DNA of 64,000 bases from Legionella fairfieldensis ATCC 49588 (lineage in GTDB: Bacteria; Pseudomonadota; Gammaproteobacteria; Legionellales; Legionellaceae): contig NZ_JHYC01000014.1 in NCBI RefSeq assembly GCF_000621525.1, forward strand, positions 1 to 64,000. The letters are read 5' to 3'. The notes beneath the pieces are model-generated. The model was not told where the DNA came from, made no database searches, and saw nothing but the letters and a program-made list of their open reading frames with translations. Shown here in pieces: positions 47,784-59,089 of the stretch; position 1 is the stretch's first letter, and the number at the start of each line of letters is the position of its first letter. The position numbers and the translations under genes are program-made.

Positions 47784-48317
47784 ATTAGTGCACCAAATAA
47801 GCGTGATAGTGATCGCGCGCGGATTAACGAACAGATCAATGTACCTGAAGTACGCTTAATTGATGTCGATGGCAATCAGGTGGGGATTGTATCAACGCAG
47901 GAAGCTTTACGTGCGGCAAGGGAAAGTGGTTATGAGTTGGTGGAAATTTCACCCTCTGCTAAGCCTCCTGTATGTCGTATTATGGATTATGGCAAATTTC
48001 TCTTTGAATTGAGTAAAAAACAGGCTGAAGCAAGAAAAAAGCAAAAGCAAATTCAAGTCAAGGAACTAAAATTCCGTCCAACAACGGAAGATGGAGATTA
48101 TCAGGTCAAGCTACGCAACCTGATCCGTTTCCTGAATCATGGCGACAAAGTCAAGATAACACTGCGTTTTCGCGGTCGAGAAATGGCTCATCAGGATATT
48201 GGTATGCGCATCATGGAGCGTTTGTTGCAGGATACTGCAGAATATGCAGTGGTTGAACAGCAAGCAAAACGTGAGGGCCGCCAGTTGCTGATGGTTTTAG
48301 CGCCAAAGAAAAAATAG
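47784..48317 (+). CDS. infC: translation initiation factor IF-3, ATT start
   Basis: IF-3 binds the 30S subunit and checks the start codon. The protein reads from an ATT at 47784: [18 protein letters not shown] then [17 protein letters not shown] at 47771-47775, 8 bases before, confirms it. The rare ATT start is conserved in enterobacterial infC and underlies autorepression by IF-3. The C-terminal domain contains IKPKLRF-like [17 protein letters not shown]. The length is 177 aa. The next possible start (47880, GTG) would cut away the N-terminal domain. It begins 3 bases after thrS. Confidence 0.95.
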   Translation: MSAPNKRDSDRARINEQINVPEVRLIDVDGNQVGIVSTQEALRAARESGYELVEISPSAKPPVCRIMDYGKFLFELSKKQAEARKKQKQIQVKELKFRPTTEDGDYQVKLRNLIRFLNHGDKVKITLRFRGREMAHQDIGMRIMERLLQDTAEYAVVEQQAKREGRQLLMVLAPKKK

Positions 48318-48545
48318 TAAATATATCATTGATTGTTTGTTGATCTATTGACGTATTTCAAGGGTAGTTGTTGAGATCCCTGAGTTGGTTTGATAATTTG
48401 ATTCGATAATGTATTAGCTGTTCGAGCCTGTGCCAGGCAGTGAACATAACAGGAAATCGATGAAAAATTGAGAATTGGCCCTGAGAAAGCTGATTGAAAC
48501 GCTACATTATTACTTAGTAGCAGAACAAATGCGGAGTAACATGTT

Positions 48546-48746
48546 ATGCCAAAATTAAAGTCACATCGTGGAGCTGCAAAACGCTTCCGGAAGACAGCAA
48601 GTGGTGCTATCAAGCGTCGTGGCGCTTATAGAAACCATATCCTCACCAAGAAATCACCGAAGCAAAAACGTCATTTACGTGTTGCTTCAGGTACTTTGAA
48701 GCAATGTGATGCGCGTCTGGCTGCGCGTATGTTGCACGGTAGTTAA
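48546..48746 (+). CDS. rpmI: 50S ribosomal protein L35
   Basis: The 66-aa basic protein begins [20 protein letters not shown], diagnostic of L35. It is followed by rplT after 15 bases. A 228-base gap from infC (48318-48545) probably contains the L20-binding leader, as in E. coli, but I have not identified the structure. A minus-strand frame over this gap (48326-48613) is spurious. Confidence 0.97.
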   Translation: MPKLKSHRGAAKRFRKTASGAIKRRGAYRNHILTKKSPKQKRHLRVASGTLKQCDARLAARMLHGS

Positions 48747-48761
48747 GGGGAGGATTGAACA

Positions 48762-49118
48762 ATGCCAAGAGTTAAACGTGGTGTGACAGCTAAAGCTCGT
48801 CATAAGAAAATTTTAGAGCAGGCGAAGGGTTATTACGGCGCCCGTAGTCGGACTTATCGTGTTGCCAAGCAGGCAGTTATTAAAGCAGGTCAATACGCTT
48901 ATCGTGATCGCCGTCAGAAAAAACGTCAGTTTCGTGCACTATGGATTACACGTATCAATGCCCAGGCACGTGAGTGTGGTCTGTCTTATAGCCGTCTCAT
49001 TGACGGTTTGAAAAAGGCTGAGATTGAATTGGATCGTAAAGTACTGGCTGATATGGCAGTATATGATAAACAGGCTTTTGCAACAATTGCCGAAAAAGCG
49101 AAAGCAGCCTTGGCTTAA
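48762..49118 (+). CDS. rplT: 50S ribosomal protein L20
   Basis: The 118-aa protein begins [20 protein letters not shown] and contains [19 protein letters not shown], the L20 signature. It binds 23S rRNA early in 50S assembly and, in E. coli, represses the rpmI-rplT mRNA. GGGGAGG precedes the ATG. Confidence 0.98.
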   Translation: MPRVKRGVTAKARHKKILEQAKGYYGARSRTYRVAKQAVIKAGQYAYRDRRQKKRQFRALWITRINAQARECGLSYSRLIDGLKKAEIELDRKVLADMAVYDKQAFATIAEKAKAALA

Positions 49119-50192
<1,074 letters not shown>

Positions 50193-50300
50193 ATCAGTAA
50201 ACCGGGATTAATTTCCGATTGTTTTTGTCAGCCCTGTAAAACAGGGCCAATCCGTTTGTAGTTTGAATGATTATTGCTGATATCAGACAGGTATTTTACG

Positions 50301-52679
50301 ATGAAAGTTAGTGCGTTGTGGTTACGTGAATGGGTAAATCCCTCTTTAAATGAGCAGCAATTGGCTGAACTTTTAACAATGGCTGGGTTGGAAGTGGATG
50401 CGGTGAGTCCGGTTGCAGGTGATTTTAGTCAAGTCATTGTCGCTGAGGTTCTTGGCACAACACCACATCCTCAGGCGGACAAATTGACTTTATGTGAAGT
50501 AGATACGGGTAAGGGTAATCCAATAAAAGTGGTTTGTGGCGCGTCTAATGTGCGAGCCGGGCTAAAGGTCGCTCTCGCTCAGGTCGGTGCTCAGCTTCCC
50601 GGAGATCTGCTAATTAAAGAATCGATGTTACGAGGAGAGTTGTCACAGGGCATGCTTTGTTCAGTTGCTGAATTAGGGCTGGCTGATGTGTCTGATGGTA
50701 TTATGGAATTGGAAGAAGATGCCCCTGTGGGAACTGACTTACGAAGCTACCTGGCGCTTAATGATCAGGTATTGGATATTGATTTAACACCGAATCGAGC
50801 TGATTGCTTTAGTGTTTCAGGTATTGCACGAGAGGTTGCTGTATTAACCCAATCCTCGCTTAAACCGCTGCCCAATAAGGCTAATGAGCCGGTAATTGAC
50901 GAAGCCTTGACAATTAATATACAGGCATCAGAAGCTTGTCCCCAATATAGTGGCCGTATTATTCGTGGTCTTAATCCTGAAGCTCATACGCCGATATGGA
51001 TGATCGAACGTTTACGGCGAGCAGGTCTTCGTTCCATACATCCAGTGGTAGACGTGACTAATTATGTCATGTTAGAGCTAGGGCAGCCCATGCACGCTTT
51101 TGATTTACAGCGTATTAAAAACAACCTCACTGTACGTTTTGCCCAGCCTGATGAAACGTTGAAGTTGCTTGATGGACAAACGATCGGTTTAAATGAATCG
51201 GTTCTGGTAATTGCTGATCATGAAAAAGTCCTGGCGATGGCTGGTGTCATGGGAGGGGAAGAAAGTGCGGTACAGGAGGGTACTACCGACATATTTCTGG
51301 AAAGCGCTTTTTTTAACCCTGTAACCATTGCGGGTGTTGCAAGAAATTATGGAATAGTCAGTGATTCATCTCAGCGTTTTGAACGAGGTGTTGATCCCGC
51401 TTTACAAGCGGTAGCTTTGGAGCGAGCTACTACCTTGCTGGTTGATATTGCAGGAGGGGCGGTTGGTCCGATATCTTTAATTTCAGAACCTTCTTTTTTA
51501 CCTCCAGAGCGAAGTCTGTTATTTAATCCAGAAAAAGTGAAGCAAATAACAGGGTTAACAGTAGCAGAAAGCACCATGATTGAGATGTTGCAAGGTCTCG
51601 GCATGCGTGTTGATAAAAGTAACAAACTCTGGAAAGTCAGTGTACCTTCTTACCGGTTTGATATTCATTTTGATGTGGATCTGGTCGAAGAAATCAGCCG
51701 TTTGTATGGCTATGATAAAATGAAAGGCGATAAACAGGTCGCTGAAATTCAAGCTGGCACAATTAATCCTTTGGAAGCGCTTGCTACTCAAGTGAGCCAC
51801 GTGTTTACTGCGCGTGGGTATCATGAAACCATTAGTTATAGTTTTGTCGACCCGGAATTACAACAACTGTTATACCCTGACAGACAAGCCATGCAATTGC
51901 TCAATCCTATTTCGTCTGAATTAGCACAGATGAGAACAGGAATGTGGCCTGGTTTGCTGGCATCCATGATTTATAATATTCATCGTCAGCAAACTGCTAT
52001 CAAATTTTTTGAGGCCGGTGTCATTTTTGATTGGCAAAAGGGTTGTTTGCAAGAGCATTCATGTATTGCAGGATTACTGACGGGCGAGCAAGGGGCATTA
52101 AACTGGAGTGAAAAAACCAGAAAATTTGATTTTTATGATTTAAAAGGCGATTTGGAAGCGCTGTTCTCTACCTTACACTTAAGTAGCATCCGTTTTATAC
52201 CTGCTGAGCATTCTGCGCTGCATCCTGGCAAATCCGCGGCTATCACGCTTCATGATCAACACATTGGCTGGTGTGGAGTATTACATCCCCGCCTGGCTGA
52301 TGCACTTGATATACAGGACGAAGTCATGCTTTTTGAATTACGACTTAATGCATTCATTGAGAAATCCCCGGTACGGTACCAGCCTATTTCAAAATTTCCA
52401 CAAATACGACGAGATTTATCACTGCTTGTAGCGAATGAAGTAACGGCTGCTCAAATTGAAGCGCTTGTTCGTAAAGTAGTAAATGCTGATTGGTTAAAAG
52501 CGTTTGATGTTTTTGATTTATATACGGGAGAAACTATCCCCGCCGGTAAAAAAAGTCTGGCTGTTGCATTGACTTTGCAAGACGATAGACGAACTCTCGT
52601 TGACACCGAGATTAATGCGATAATTGATGCTATAATTAAAAAACTAAAAGAAGAATTTGCTATTACATTGAGGGATTAA
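50301..52679 (+). CDS. pheT: phenylalanyl-tRNA synthetase, beta subunit
   Basis: The beta subunit carries the EMAP/OB-like tRNA-binding domain ([18 protein letters not shown]), B3/B4 editing domain ([19 protein letters not shown]), B5 domain and a catalytic-like core with a C-terminal FDX-ACB domain ([18 protein letters not shown]). The ATG at 50301 ([14 protein letters not shown]) gives 792 aa; the frame opens at a TTG at 50274. It is followed 2 bases later by ihfA, as in enterobacteria. Confidence 0.97.
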   Translation: MKVSALWLREWVNPSLNEQQLAELLTMAGLEVDAVSPVAGDFSQVIVAEVLGTTPHPQADKLTLCEVDTGKGNPIKVVCGASNVRAGLKVALAQVGAQLPGDLLIKESMLRGELSQGMLCSVAELGLADVSDGIMELEEDAPVGTDLRSYLALNDQVLDIDLTPNRADCFSVSGIAREVAVLTQSSLKPLPNKANEPVIDEALTINIQASEACPQYSGRIIRGLNPEAHTPIWMIERLRRAGLRSIHPVVDVTNYVMLELGQPMHAFDLQRIKNNLTVRFAQPDETLKLLDGQTIGLNESVLVIADHEKVLAMAGVMGGEESAVQEGTTDIFLESAFFNPVTIAGVARNYGIVSDSSQRFERGVDPALQAVALERATTLLVDIAGGAVGPISLISEPSFLPPERSLLFNPEKVKQITGLTVAESTMIEMLQGLGMRVDKSNKLWKVSVPSYRFDIHFDVDLVEEISRLYGYDKMKGDKQVAEIQAGTINPLEALATQVSHVFTARGYHETISYSFVDPELQQLLYPDRQAMQLLNPISSELAQMRTGMWPGLLASMIYNIHRQQTAIKFFEAGVIFDWQKGCLQEHSCIAGLLTGEQGALNWSEKTRKFDFYDLKGDLEALFSTLHLSSIRFIPAEHSALHPGKSAAITLHDQHIGWCGVLHPRLADALDIQDEVMLFELRLNAFIEKSPVRYQPISKFPQIRRDLSLLVANEVTAAQIEALVRKVVNADWLKAFDVFDLYTGETIPAGKKSLAVALTLQDDRRTLVDTEINAIIDAIIKKLKEEFAITLRD

Positions 52680-52681
52680 TC

Positions 52682-52975
52682 GTGAACGCACTAAGTAAAG
52701 CAAGGATAGCGGATACCTTATGTGAAGAGTTGAATCTGGCTAAACCAGATGCCCGAGAAATGGTCGAGCAATTTTTTGAAACGTTAAGATACGCGCTGGA
52801 AAATGGTCAACATTTAAAATTATCGGGTTTTGGTAATTTTACCCTGCGAGATAAGCCCGAACGTCCAGGAAGAAATCCTAAAACGGGTAAAGAAATACCG
52901 GTTGTTGCTCGACGCGTAGTGACGTTTAAACCGGGGCTTAAATTAAAAACCAAAATCGAAGAGCGAGGTAAGTAA
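52682..52975 (+). CDS. ihfA: integration host factor, alpha subunit
   Basis: The 97-aa DNA-bending protein of the HU/IHF family starts with GTG. Visible hallmarks are [29 protein letters not shown] and [14 protein letters not shown] in the DNA-binding arm. It heterodimerises with IhfB (not in this window). In Legionella, IHF is involved in the switch to the transmissive phase. The location after pheT is canonical. Confidence 0.96.
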   Translation: MNALSKARIADTLCEELNLAKPDAREMVEQFFETLRYALENGQHLKLSGFGNFTLRDKPERPGRNPKTGKEIPVVARRVVTFKPGLKLKTKIEERGK

Positions 52976-52979
52976 GCTT

Positions 52980-53294
52980 TTGGCGCATTACACAAAACAT
53001 ATCTTTTTATGTACTAATCAGAAGGCTCCTGGTAAACAGTGTTGTGCCAATACTGGTGGCGAGTCTTTTTTCAATTATATGAAAATGAAATTGGTAGAAC
53101 TTGGACTACATGGTTCAGGTAAAATAAGAATGAGTAAATCAGGCTGCCTCGGACGCTGTAGCGAAGGCCCCTGTATTGTGATTTATCCCGAAGCAGTGTG
53201 GTATAATTATAAAAGCATGGCGGATATTGATGAAATTATAACCAGTCATTTGGTCGCGGGTCACATCGTTGAGCGTTTATTAATTCCTAATTAA
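52980..53294 (+). CDS. thioredoxin-like [2Fe-2S] ferredoxin
   Basis: The 104-aa protein has the ligand pattern of thioredoxin-fold 2Fe-2S proteins: C11 early, C21/C22 in KQCCANTGG, and SGCLGRCSEGPCIVIYP. The last run is the family signature. The start is TTG at 52980, after GAGCGAGG, 4 bases behind ihfA, so it is translationally coupled. Its electron partners are unknown. Confidence 0.88.
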   Translation: MAHYTKHIFLCTNQKAPGKQCCANTGGESFFNYMKMKLVELGLHGSGKIRMSKSGCLGRCSEGPCIVIYPEAVWYNYKSMADIDEIITSHLVAGHIVERLLIPN

Positions 53295-53466
53295 CCCTCA
53301 TTTTTTAATTAATCTGCAAAAGCTGGCAAGAATTTATCGTATTTTACTTGTAGGTTATTTCAGTTTTAGTTAAAATCGCCCGTCCATGATAGAAAGATTG
53401 TGCTTGTTGCACTCATTATTAATGGGTGGTAATCAGTACTAAATTAAGGCGGTACGGAGTTATTTA

Positions 53467-53901
53467 ATGAAAACATTTAGCGCCAAGACACACGAAGTCA
53501 AGCGTGACTGGTTTGTGATTGATGCCAGCGACAAAATTTTAGGTCGTCTTGCTACAGAGATTGCTCGTCGTTTACGGGGCAAACATAAGGCTGAGTATAC
53601 CCCTCATGTTGATACAGGTGATTATATCATTGTAACTAATGCAGAGAAGGTAACGGTTACTGGCCGTAAATTTAAAGAAAAGATGTATTACCGTCATTCT
53701 GGTTTTCCAGGTGGTATTAAATCAATTTCTTTCGATAAGTTACAAGAAAAAAATCCTGTGCGTATTATCGAATTGGCGGTAAAGGGTATGCTTCCAAAGA
53801 ATCCTTTAGGTAGAGAAATGTATCGTAAGCTAAAGGTATATGCTGGTAATGAGCATCCACATACCGCGCAGCAACCCAAGCAACTTGAGATTGAGGAATA
53901 A
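53467..53901 (+). CDS. rplM: 50S ribosomal protein L13
   Basis: The 144-aa protein begins [20 protein letters not shown], with [16 protein letters not shown] and [10 protein letters not shown] as family signatures. GGAG precedes the ATG. It is the first gene of rplM-rpsI. Confidence 0.98.
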   Translation: MKTFSAKTHEVKRDWFVIDASDKILGRLATEIARRLRGKHKAEYTPHVDTGDYIIVTNAEKVTVTGRKFKEKMYYRHSGFPGGIKSISFDKLQEKNPVRIIELAVKGMLPKNPLGREMYRKLKVYAGNEHPHTAQQPKQLEIEE

Positions 53902-53907
53902 ACTATT

Positions 53908-54339
53908 ATGGCTGAAAAACAGCAATACTATGGCACCGGTCGTAGAAAAAGCTCGACGGCTCGAGTGTTTTTGCGCCCCGGTAAAGGCGATATAAAGATT
54001 AATAATCGTGCTTTGGAAGATTATTTTGGCCGTGAGACTTCTTGTATGGTTGTCCGTCAGCCTTTGGAAACTGTAGACGTCATGGGTAAATTTGATGTAT
54101 ATGCTACGGTAATCGGTGGCGGCATTTCTGGCCAGGCCGGTGCTATTCGTTTAGGCATCGCTCGTGCATTGGTTGCTTATGACGAACATGATCTGGTGGA
54201 AGACGTAGAACCTAATCCTGAGTCTTACCGCAGAAAATTGCGTGCACGTGGTTTACTCACGCGTGATTCACGTCGTGTAGAAAGGAAAAAGGTTGGTTTG
54301 CACAAAGCACGCCGTGCAACACAATACTCCAAACGTTAA
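53908..54339 (+). CDS. rpsI: 30S ribosomal protein S9
   Basis: The 143-aa protein has [16 protein letters not shown] at the start, [19 protein letters not shown] in the middle, and ends in the basic tail RRATQYSKR that reaches the P-site tRNA. It lies 6 bases after rplM. Confidence 0.98.
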   Translation: MAEKQQYYGTGRRKSSTARVFLRPGKGDIKINNRALEDYFGRETSCMVVRQPLETVDVMGKFDVYATVIGGGISGQAGAIRLGIARALVAYDEHDLVEDVEPNPESYRRKLRARGLLTRDSRRVERKKVGLHKARRATQYSKR

Positions 54340-54480
54340 TTGCTATCTTTGTCAATATTAATGACTGCGTTCTGCTCATAAGGTTCATAACGTAGTCATT
54401 CTAAACGTTGATGACTCTTGATGTTATTCCCATCGGTCGAAACTCATTCAGAGCTAGACAGCCTTTCACCTTGGTAATCG

Positions 54481-54663
54481 TAAGTGTTCACGGAATAGGT
54501 AATTAAGAAGTATAACGTCAATGTCTTTCCCAGGCAGGCGGGAAATTATCTACAAATCAGACACAGTGCTAATTTTATGGGATGGATTCCCGCCTGCACG
54601 CGAAAAAGACAAGTCATGAACAAAGTCTGGAAGAGAAATTTGCATATCCTGTGAACGCTTACT
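54481..54663. repeat. interspersed intergenic repeat, family 2 copy 2
   Basis: The element starts TAAGTGTTCACGG (54481) and ends CCTGTGAACGCTTACT (54648-54663), which are inverted repeats. Inside are ATGTCTTTCCCAGGCAGGCG and ATTCCCGCCTGCACGCG, in the same order as copy 1 at 35460-35622. It occupies the centre of the gap 54340-54829, which holds no gene. Confidence 0.7.
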
Positions 54664-54829
54664 GGTAATCTTGCTTGAACGATACGTTATATCTCGTTTC
54701 TCTTTCAGGAACTTCAAGTTTTTTATACTTTGCTTAATATCAACTACGCAGTGAGACCCCTCGCTGCGTTCGAGATATGTGTGAGTTACATTATTTACAA
54801 GCTATTCTTATTGATGTATTCACCTTGAA

Positions 54830-55528
54830 TTAATAAAAATTAAATCCCAAAATAGGCGTTGCCTGGTTTTTACTGGATCGCGTAGTAATCTGTTGGGCTA
54901 TATTCAATCCCTTGTCATCGGTTAAACGTACGTCCATAAAAATAAGGGTATATTTTTCCTGGTTCACTTGCTGAATGACAGAGCTGGCATCAGAAACGAT
55001 ATCCACCTGACAACCGGCTCGTTCAAAGACGCGATGGAGGATTTTAGCTGTTGGCTCGGTTTCAACGATTAGTACACGTTTTGCCTCTAGAGAAGGAAGT
55101 ATATCGATGGTGAACTCATCGTCCAGTTCATTGAGCAAGCGTAGTCGTTCTTCTCGATGAATATCAAGCGAGAGATTAAGCATGCCTAAAACTTCTTGTT
55201 CCTTGTTCAGAATGGGGGATTTTAAACTCAAACTATTGACGACTTGACCCCCTGAAATAATATCTTCATCAATAATTCGTGTCTGCCCTTGAGACATCAC
55301 TAACGTATCGTAACGTGAAAAACGGGGATGAGAGGCGAGTAATTGCAGGTCTGTTTTGCCCAGTACGTCACGACCACACTGACAACCTAACCGTTGAGCG
55401 TGGTAGTCGTTACAGCCTAAATAAACACCTTCGGTATTTTTCCAGTAAAAATAACCCGGCATATAACTTAGCAATGTTGTTAAAACCTCTTCAGAGGTCA
55501 ATTGTTGTTGGATAGTCTTGCTTACCAT
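54830..55528 (-). CDS. PAS-domain protein with a truncated response-regulator receiver
   Basis: A PAS domain covers about residues 12-125 (YMPGYFYWKNTEGVYLGCND, GKTDLQLL, LNLSLDIHREER). A receiver domain begins near residue 150 with RVLIVETEPT and has the phospho-acceptor Asp199 in LIFMDVRL. It stops at TPILGFNFY, where a full receiver would continue for ~30 residues with the conserved Lys, so the domain is truncated. There is no kinase or output domain. The frame opens at 55621; the ATG at 55528, after AAGGAAAAC, gives 232 aa. Confidence 0.8.
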   Translation of the reverse strand: MVSKTIQQQLTSEEVLTTLLSYMPGYFYWKNTEGVYLGCNDYHAQRLGCQCGRDVLGKTDLQLLASHPRFSRYDTLVMSQGQTRIIDEDIISGGQVVNSLSLKSPILNKEQEVLGMLNLSLDIHREERLRLLNELDDEFTIDILPSLEAKRVLIVETEPTAKILHRVFERAGCQVDIVSDASSVIQQVNQEKYTLIFMDVRLTDDKGLNIAQQITTRSSKNQATPILGFNFY

Positions 55529-55645
55529 CTTGTTTTCCTTGTTGAAAAATAAAAGAAACAAGGATGTACTCGCCACTGCTTTAAGGGGAAATATTAAAGA
55601 CGCAGAGGGGGCTGAGCACAACCTGTGTGTTCATTCAATTGATTT

Positions 55646-55667
55646 GGGGACGCCATACGGCATCCCC
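55646..55667. repeat. hairpin between two minus-strand genes
   Basis: GGGGACGCC-ATAC-GGCATCCCC pairs with one mismatch. It lies between the small gene at 55685 and the PAS gene, and has no T-run. Confidence 0.35.
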
Positions 55668-55684
55668 TCCTCAACCCCCTCTGA

Positions 55685-55915
55685 TTAGAATAATGTCCTC
55701 ATTTTCCGTCTTCTCACTATTTCTCGCAAAGACCGACTCATGCCCAATGCCCACAAAAGCTCATGGTTGAACGAGGGTTTGCAACGGGCATAAGTCAACG
55801 GATCCAATTGTATGGATAAAAACAATTGAACTATCGTAACGAAGTGAAGAGTGATAAGACAGTGAAAATGGTTTTGCGCAGACGCGCAATATAGATTATC
55901 CTGTTCCTCAACCAT
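55685..55915 (-). CDS. small hypothetical protein, 76 aa
   Basis: The ATG at 55915 is preceded by CCAGGAGGTTACTC, a near-ideal ribosome site at the correct distance, which argues for a real gene. The product has a hydrophobic middle (LITLHFVTIVQLFLSIQL) that could span a membrane once, and a basic C-terminus (SLREIVRRRKMRTLF). No family is recognised. It lies upstream of the PAS-receiver gene on the same strand, and may be co-transcribed with it. Confidence 0.5.
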   Translation of the reverse strand: MVEEQDNLYCASAQNHFHCLITLHFVTIVQLFLSIQLDPLTYARCKPSFNHELLWALGMSRSLREIVRRRKMRTLF

Positions 55916-55955
55916 GAGTAACCTCCTGGACTTAGGTTATTTGTGGCAGAACCTA

Positions 55956-56020
55956 AAGGTGTTGGTAGCACCTTTAACGTTCCGTGCAGGCAGGGTAACC
56001 CGCCTGCATGTTTATCTTAC
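55956..56020. other. hairpin-rich gap upstream of petA
   Basis: The gap 55916-56225 has no gene. It has AAAGGTG-TTGGTAG-CACCTTT near 55956 and GCAGGC...GCCTGC near 55986-56007. These could be terminators or mRNA structures in either direction. The petA promoter should lie between here and 56226. Confidence 0.4.
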
Positions 56021-56225
56021 GCCAGATGAATTTTAAAAAGCAATTAATTTTTTAATAGACTGGGGCAAAATCCTGCTTTGCCTGTAATATACACCTATCG
56101 ACAGGAGATCCTTCACTATGCTCAGGGTGACGGTAATTTGAGCGAAAATTACAGAAGTTTTTCTTTGAGATGGTGCGATCTTGCTGTGTTGTCACTACAG
56201 TGGGCTTAAAAAAGGTAGAGAACTA

Positions 56226-56849
56226 GTGATAGATAATAAATCATCCAATGATGACATCAATGCGGATAAAGAAGTCATTGACGAGCAACGACGCCAGTTC
56301 TTATTAACTGCAACCAAAGTACTTGGTGGTGTGAGTGCTGCTTGTATGCTGACTCCGCTGGTTTCTTCCTGGTTACCCAGTGCAAAGGCGCGAGCCGGTG
56401 GTGCGCCCGTACAAGTGGATTTAAGTCAGCTTGAACCTGGTCAACAGGTTACCGTGGAGTGGCGAGGAAAACCCGTATGGATAATTCGACGCACCAGGGA
56501 AATGCTACAACACCTTGCAGGACACGAGCAAACACTACGCGATCCTGATTCTCTTGTTGACCAACAGCCTGCTTATGCTAAAAATCGTTATCGTTCTATC
56601 AATCCCGAGTATCTGGTGTTAATTGGTATCTGCACCCATTTAGGCTGTGTGCCGAAATATACACCGGTAAAAGAGGAATTGGGTTCGAATTGGCCAGGAG
56701 GTTTTTATTGCCCTTGTCATGGCTCCAGTTTTGATTTGGCGGGTCGTGTATTTAAAGGCGTTCCAGCACCGATTAATCTGGAAGTTCCTCCTTATCGATT
56801 CATTAATGAAAAAACTATTGTGATTGGGGAAGAGGAGAAAGAAGTATGA
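56226..56849 (+). CDS. petA: ubiquinol-cytochrome c reductase, Rieske iron-sulfur subunit
   Basis: This subunit of the bc1 complex carries the 2Fe-2S cluster. The N-terminus has a twin-arginine signal RRQFLLTATK and a membrane anchor (VLGGVSAACMLTPL). The cluster motifs are CTHLGC and CPCHGS. The frame opens at a TTG at 56181; the GTG at 56226 (then IDNKSSNDD), after AGGTAGAG, gives 207 aa. The stop overlaps petB (ATGA). Confidence 0.95.
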   Translation: MIDNKSSNDDINADKEVIDEQRRQFLLTATKVLGGVSAACMLTPLVSSWLPSAKARAGGAPVQVDLSQLEPGQQVTVEWRGKPVWIIRRTREMLQHLAGHEQTLRDPDSLVDQQPAYAKNRYRSINPEYLVLIGICTHLGCVPKYTPVKEELGSNWPGGFYCPCHGSSFDLAGRVFKGVPAPINLEVPPYRFINEKTIVIGEEEKEV

Positions 56850-58060
56850 GTTCACTCATCCATTGGCTAGATGCGCGTTTTCCTTCATTAAAAACATGGA
56901 AGGATCATGTTAGCGAATATTATGTCCCCAGGAACCTGAATTTTTTGTATTTTTTCGGTTCTTTAGCCCTGGTGGTCTTAGCCATGCAGTTAATTACCGG
57001 TCTGTGGTTAACCATGTTTTATACGCCCACTGCCACCCAGGCATTCAATTCAATTGAATACATTATGCGGGACGTCAATTACGGCTGGTTATTACGCTAT
57101 GCTCATTCCACCGGCGCGTCGGCTTTTTTTATCGTAATCTATTTTCACATGTTTAAGGCCCTGTTATATGGTTCTTATCAAAAACCCAGGGAATTGCTTT
57201 GGCTTTTAGGAATGGCATTGTTTATTCTATTACTGGCGGAAGCCTTTTTTGGCTATCTCCTGCCCTGGGGGCAAATGTCTTATTGGGGCGCTCAGGTTAT
57301 TACTTCTCTTTTCAGCGCGATTCCTTATGTTGGAGATAGCATCGTTGTCTGGATACGAGGCGATTATAACGTAGCCAATGCAACGCTTCAGCGTTTTTTT
57401 GCCTTGCATGTTATTGGTGTGCCTCTGCTACTCTTATTCTTTGTTTTTCTTCATATTATTGCCTTGCATAAGGTCGGTTCCAATAATCCCGAAGGAATAG
57501 AAATCAAGCAATATCTTGATGTACAGGGAAAGCCACTGGATGGTCTTCCATTCCATCCTTATTTTACCAGTAAGGATTTGGTGGGAGTGCTTGTTTTTTT
57601 AATTTTATTTTTTTCGGTGGTATTTTTCTTTCCAGAAATGGGAGGGTATTTTTTAGAGCATGAAAATTTTGCACCCGCGAACCCCATGGTTACGCCAGAA
57701 CATATCGCTCCTGTTTGGTATATGACTCCTTTTTATGCCATGTTACGAGCCATTCCCAATAAATTGTTCGGAGTTATCGTTATGGGAATGGCAATAGTCA
57801 TTTTAGTTTTTATTCCCTGGTTAGATAGAAGTCCTGTACGCTCCATGCGTTATAAAGGTGATTATTCCAAATACGCCCTGGCTGCTTTTGTTGTCAGTTT
57901 CGTGATGCTTGGTTATCTGGGAACAGTCAATGTGACCGCGATTAAGCAATACTTGACCCGTGTGTGTACTGCTGTTTATTTTGCTTATTTTCTGTTGATG
58001 CCGCTCTATAGTCGTTATGAAAGACCTCGGAGTTTGCCTGAGAGGATAGTGAGTGAATAA
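56846..58060 (+). CDS. petB: ubiquinol-cytochrome c reductase, cytochrome b subunit
   Basis: This 404-aa protein has about eight helices, with heme-ligating His in HSTGASAFF and HVIGVPLLLLFFVFLHIIAL. The Qo-site motif PEWY is PVWY here (HIAPVWYMTPFYAML). WGQMSYWGAQVITSLF is diagnostic. It forms the petABC operon with overlapping ends: 4 bases with petA and 8 with petC. Confidence 0.96.
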   Translation: MSSLIHWLDARFPSLKTWKDHVSEYYVPRNLNFLYFFGSLALVVLAMQLITGLWLTMFYTPTATQAFNSIEYIMRDVNYGWLLRYAHSTGASAFFIVIYFHMFKALLYGSYQKPRELLWLLGMALFILLLAEAFFGYLLPWGQMSYWGAQVITSLFSAIPYVGDSIVVWIRGDYNVANATLQRFFALHVIGVPLLLLFFVFLHIIALHKVGSNNPEGIEIKQYLDVQGKPLDGLPFHPYFTSKDLVGVLVFLILFFSVVFFFPEMGGYFLEHENFAPANPMVTPEHIAPVWYMTPFYAMLRAIPNKLFGVIVMGMAIVILVFIPWLDRSPVRSMRYKGDYSKYALAAFVVSFVMLGYLGTVNVTAIKQYLTRVCTAVYFAYFLLMPLYSRYERPRSLPERIVSE

Positions 58061-58802
58061 AAAAATAATTACTTACAGCCTGGTTTTTCTTGCGCTATGT
58101 TTTATACGCCCGGCAACAGGCGGGGAGATGAAGCTGTTGCCGGTTAATGTCAATATTCATGATCAGGCCAAATTGCAGCGCGGTGCAAAACTATACATGA
58201 ATTATTGCTCCGGATGCCATTCCTTACGTTATGTGCGTTATAGTCGGCTGGCTAATGATTTAGGATTGGTAACGTTTGCTGGCAAGCCAGATATTAATCT
58301 TATCAACAACCTGATTTTTACTGGCGCTAAAATTGAGGCGCCTGTCAAGATTAGTATGCCCGCAACGGATGCGAGAGAGTGGTTTGGGTTAGTGCCTCCT
58401 GATTTATCATTAACGGCTCGTGAACGAGGCGCTGCCTGGATATATACCTATTTAAAAAGTTTTTACGCTGACAGTTCTCGTCCATTTGGTGCGAATAATT
58501 TATTGGTTCCCGATGTTGCAATGCCCAATATTTTAGCTCCATTAATAGGTCACATGGTGCTTGTTAATAACCCCTCTTCCCCGGAAAAACCTGCCGACTT
58601 TTCTCTGGTTCTTAAGGATAAAGGAGAAATGGGTCAACAGCAATTTAATGAAATGCTGGAGGATTTGGTCACTTTTCTGGTCTATGTAGGGGAACCCGTT
58701 AAATTAATACGTTATCGTCTGGGATTCTGGGTTATTGGTTTTTTGAGTATTTTTTTGCTCGTAGTCTATTCGCTTAAAAAAGTGATATGGAAAAATAGCT
58801 AG
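58053..58802 (+). CDS. petC: ubiquinol-cytochrome c reductase, cytochrome c1
   Basis: The 249-aa protein has a signal peptide, the heme-binding CSGCHSLRYVRYSR (CxxCH), and a C-terminal membrane anchor (FWVIGFLSIFLLVVYSL). The axial ligand Met is in DVAMPNILAPL. It starts with GTG, 8 bases within petB. In many gammaproteobacteria sspA follows; here nothing clear follows until 59090. Confidence 0.95.
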   Translation: MNKKIITYSLVFLALCFIRPATGGEMKLLPVNVNIHDQAKLQRGAKLYMNYCSGCHSLRYVRYSRLANDLGLVTFAGKPDINLINNLIFTGAKIEAPVKISMPATDAREWFGLVPPDLSLTARERGAAWIYTYLKSFYADSSRPFGANNLLVPDVAMPNILAPLIGHMVLVNNPSSPEKPADFSLVLKDKGEMGQQQFNEMLEDLVTFLVYVGEPVKLIRYRLGFWVIGFLSIFLLVVYSLKKVIWKNS

Positions 58803-59089
58803 CACACAGGATTTAATATCATTTACAGATATTCCTTCGAACGAATTGGTGATAGCCGAATAAATAATAACTTTATCAATTGACCTGAGATAAACAATTC
58901 AGTAGTATTCCGCCAGCATTTTATTGCTTAAATGGAAAGCTATGGAGTTGTATCATGAAGAGTATGAGTAAAAATTTATCAGTCCAAACCAGGAGTTGCT
59001 TCGTTTTTCATCGTCAATCATTTCATTATTAAACGTTCTTTTTTTGATTAGCTCAATGGCAAAGGTAAGTCTCAATAAAAGGAAGAATA

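Noticed and set aside
48326..48613. 95-codon minus-strand frame
   Set aside because: It overlaps the rpmI start and the operon's intergenic leader on the opposite strand.
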